Origin: Bugulina stolonifera
Taxonomy: Eukaryota > Bryozoa > Gymnolaemata > Cheilostomatida > Bugulidae
DNA length: 64,000 bases
Reading direction: 5' to 3'
Assembly (NCBI GenBank): GCA_935421135.1
Contig: OW285196.1
Span: 11,033,001 to 11,097,000 of the forward strand
Under the pieces are notes generated by a model. That model did no database searches. It was given only the letters and a program-made list of their open reading frames with translations, and was not told the origin of the DNA. Below, piece after piece: positions 60,890 to 64,000 of this stretch (its first letter is position 1; each line of letters begins with the position of its first letter). Made by a program: the position numbers and the translations under genes.

Positions 60890-63545
60890 GCTAGTTATTT
60901 CTTGCCTCATGGAAGTAATATTATTATTGTTCGAGTGATTTCAGACTTTTTAATTTTGCATAATTTTATGAACACAGAATAATTGATTTATGATGTTCAA
61001 TTTTGATACAATGATTATGGTCAGTTTTTTTTTGTACTAATAGCAATGCTTACCTTAGCGGTGAATCAAAATTTTCAATGAGGTCACATTCACCTCTGTT
61101 GACACGTAGTGTGAATAAAAATGACACATTCATTGTTAGATCATGTGGCAATAACTGGGACAGGACAAACTAGAACAATCTGTTACCATGGTTACTCCTA
61201 CAGACAGTTTATAGTCTCTTGATACTTTCATGGGACAGCTGTTGGTAATAGCGTAATCTGCACTCTAACCAAACACATCACATTGTTCACGATTCATACT
61301 AAACAATGCACTTAAAATTATTAGAAGTTATAATATATTGGTGAATATGTTTGGTGTAGTCACAGTGTGACTGGATATAAATCATTTGCAAAAGTCACAA
61401 CTGTTGTGCAAAACGGTAATTTCCCACACTCTATAAAAAATAAGAGAAAAACAAAAAAATTTTGACCATATTTGCATCGCAGTTATAGTTTTATGGCCGA
61501 TTACTGTGCCGACCTTGTTTGTATTTAGCAGTATGGAATCACACGTAATGTGCGTATAACATTACAATGTAAATTTTTATTTGTGGAGTTGTTTATTAAA
61601 TATATTGGAATCTGTCTCAGAGTAAAATAGAAAAGTTCATAAAAGATAAAAACAAGTCATAAGACAATATTATATACCACATGTACATTTTTCTGAAGGC
61701 ATGGCAAACGAACCACAACTTAAAGCAATTAAATATATAAGCTTATGATAGCATCTTCACAAGATGAACAAAGGCGTTTAAATTTTATCAAAGAAAAAAA
61801 TTGTTTATATAGTTCAATTAAAAGACTCTCAGTTGAAACGCTCAGAATATTAGCTTAGTGATTTGAAATTTAAGAATGAAAGTCCAGTTTTACAACAGAT
61901 AGAGTGGTCATGACAGTAGCCTATATAATAATGATGCACTAAAATAAACCAATAATGCATGTAGTAGTTATAATATGCTAGTTGTTTCTTGGTTCATAGA
62001 AGTACTTGTTGTTTGTGCGAACTTTCAGGCTAACAATTTCTATTACATTTTCAGCACAGAATAGTCTGGTAGCCATGTTCTATTCTAATGTAATCCAAAG
62101 ATAGCCTACAAGTATATTATATCTCACTTGCAAAAAGTTATGATAGGTAGTTTTGTTGGCATTAATAGCAAGCTTACCACAGAGTTCGATTTTTCCTTAT
62201 GTGAATAAAAAATGACCTGTCCATTGGTGGATTATGTGGCATTAACTGGAACAGTATAAACTAGAACAATCTGTTACCATGGTTACTCACACAGACAGCT
62301 TAATATAGTCTCATAATACTTCCATGGAGCAGCTGCTGGTATTAGTACCAACTTATAGTTTGAAGAAAATTACTCTAGGCTTTGGTATTTTGCGTTCTCT
62401 AAAAATGAGAATGGCAGATTTTATACTTTATTGTCCTCTTTAGTCAATCAGTCACTCAGAGCATGTGTGGAGAAGTCGTCTTATCTCAAACAGAAATGGC
62501 AGGATTTATTTTTATCTTTTTGATCACAACACGTGTGAGTCAAGCAAACAAATGACACAAAAAATCTATGTTAAACTACAACATTTTAAGGAATGTGTGA
62601 GATTACCATGGTATCACATTGAGGGTGGACTGACAGTCTAACCCCAAATCAATGTAAGGATTGAAGCCTGAGATTTACCAAACACACTCTCTTGATCCCA
62701 TACTAAGTAATTCATCCAAAGTAGGGCTTTAGTAACGATTAGCCAGATTTCTACATGTATTGTATTCAGAGTACTACATGGAAGTCCCTTAATAAAGTCA
62801 AATAGCCCACCTAGATTTAGATAAGAACACACCACCTAGATTTAGATAAGAACACAGGCAACATCATTTTCTGATCTGCCCTGCATCATGTTATTTGGAG
62901 GAAACAAGCTAATATGTTTTGACACTGCTTTAGTGTTTCTACATAATGATAATTTGTATATTCGGATTAATTTCTTAGTTGATAATTTCCCTGAACATGA
63001 TATTACAATTATTATTTCCCCATTATTAGTGAAACATTCTAATAAATGCATTTGGCGTCATGACAGTGTGCTGGATATATTTCTTAAGCCGGTTGCAAAA
63101 GTCACCATTGTTATGAAAATCGGCAATTTCACACATATTGCAAATAGAAAAAAAAGACAAAATGATGGTTAGCAAAAATACTGAAACAATCATAATGTTG
63201 ACACGATTAGTCATGATGACTTGACCGGCATTACAATGTATTGTTTACCTTTAGTTGGTTGTTGAGGGAAACCAAGCTTTTACCAGAAAGGTTTCGACCA
63301 TGTTCAGGTTGCAGTTTTGGCTGCATTGCCAATTACTGTGCCAAACTTGTTTGTGTTTGGCAGCATAAAATCACATGTAGGTGCGTATAGCATTACATGA
63401 TTTCTATAAATGTGTAGATATCACACCCACTGACATTATTAAATATATTGAAATCTGTCTCAGAATAAATAGGTAAAGTTGATAACAAATAAAATGGAAA
63501 ATAAACCCAATGGTCATAAGACAATTATTTACCACATGTATATTG
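60890..63545 (+). repeat. Diverged tandem duplication downstream of the propeller gene
   Basis: Unit 1 (60890-61710) and unit 2 (61975-63545) share ordered blocks: CTAGTT.TTTCTTG; AGAACAATCTGTTACCATGG; CAGTGTG.CTGGATATA followed by TTGCAAAAGTCAC; ATTACTGTGCC; and ATTAAATATATTG.AATCTG. Unit 2 is longer because of insertions. No coding exon is visible in either unit. Confidence 0.7.
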
Positions 63546-64000
63546 TAATGTTTTTCTGTGCATACACTTGCTGTGTACTCTGGAGGGGACGAGAGTGATC
63601 TATCTACCCTCCTATCACATGCATTGAGTAGAAGTTGGAAGCTTGACTAGCACTGACTACTTGCTCTTATTCTGCTGAGCCTGTAAGTTGGAGTGTTCTG
63701 ATCTAGTGTCCTGTATTCGTGGGTATTAGCCTTACCTACATGTAGTTGCTCCAGTTTTCAGTTCCTGTGGGAGCTTAGGCTGAGAGACTACTTACTAAAA
63801 AAGCACCAGGTAATTTGTATATACAGGTAGATAAATGGATGTCTTCTTTGAAGCACCTTTTATTAGACCTCTGGTTCTACATGTACAAGACGTGCTATAA
63901 ATTCCCACTTCTTTAATGTGCTTCACTGTTCTACAAGTTATCAAGAGACAAAGAGACAGGCGTAGATCATGGTGTGTTCTCTATTGCCAGTTGACTTTCA
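63546..64000. other. No gene seen
   Basis: Less AT-rich than the preceding kilobases, but no exon or repeat could be supported before the window ends. Confidence 0.4.

Overview
The window is nuclear DNA of an animal. The genes have many short GT-AG introns, one is a full-length KIF4-type chromokinesin, and the gaps are AT-rich and full of dispersed repeats, solo LTRs, tRNA-derived SINEs and a non-LTR reverse transcriptase fragment. A non-bilaterian marine invertebrate such as a sponge would fit, but that is inference; nothing here fixes the species.

Left half (1-33 kb): a cluster of zinc-dependent deaminases of the AID/APOBEC-like type, all on the + strand, set in repeats. I find four paralogues, A (3726-5105), B (16283-19201), C (24541-27590) and D (31424-32062), plus orphan flanking sequence of a fifth (10612-11480). 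Each has an HAE motif and a downstream PC...C motif. A, B and C fit a plan of a small phase-1 first exon plus one large second exon. They alternate between two subtypes. A and C (type 1) have 21 and 16 residues between the two zinc cysteines; B and D (type 2) have the ordinary PCxxC. The order A-B-C-D as type 1-2-1-2 suggests that a pair was duplicated. A carries a frameshift at a run of eight C. D has lost its first exon at a rearrangement junction where a solo LTR now sits. C has an internally repeated C-terminus and a decayed extra copy of that end downstream. This is the best candidate for a little-described system: a fast-changing deaminase array, possibly for defence against foreign or mobile nucleic acid (inference).

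Middle (33-54 kb): 33.0-35.8 kb has no visible gene. A tRNA-derived SINE lies just before a 22-exon kinesin-4/KIF4 gene (36035-48825; 1205 codons; motor, coiled coils, cysteine-rich CXC domain). All its splice phases agree. Tandem repeats sit at the edges of several of its exons: four introns carry minisatellites starting at the 5' splice site, one 3' splice site is duplicated, and the stop codon lies in the first unit of a 29-bp repeat. Next comes a 9-exon Fe(II)/2-oxoglutarate dioxygenase of the phytanoyl-CoA hydroxylase family (50083-53044; 300 codons), which also has a duplicated 3' splice site.

Right end (53-64 kb): a broken reverse transcriptase fragment, a long gene-poor stretch with degenerate tandem arrays, then a 3-exon gene for a secreted NHL-type beta-propeller protein (59046-60779) with a TATA box. 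A diverged tandem duplication with no visible gene follows it.
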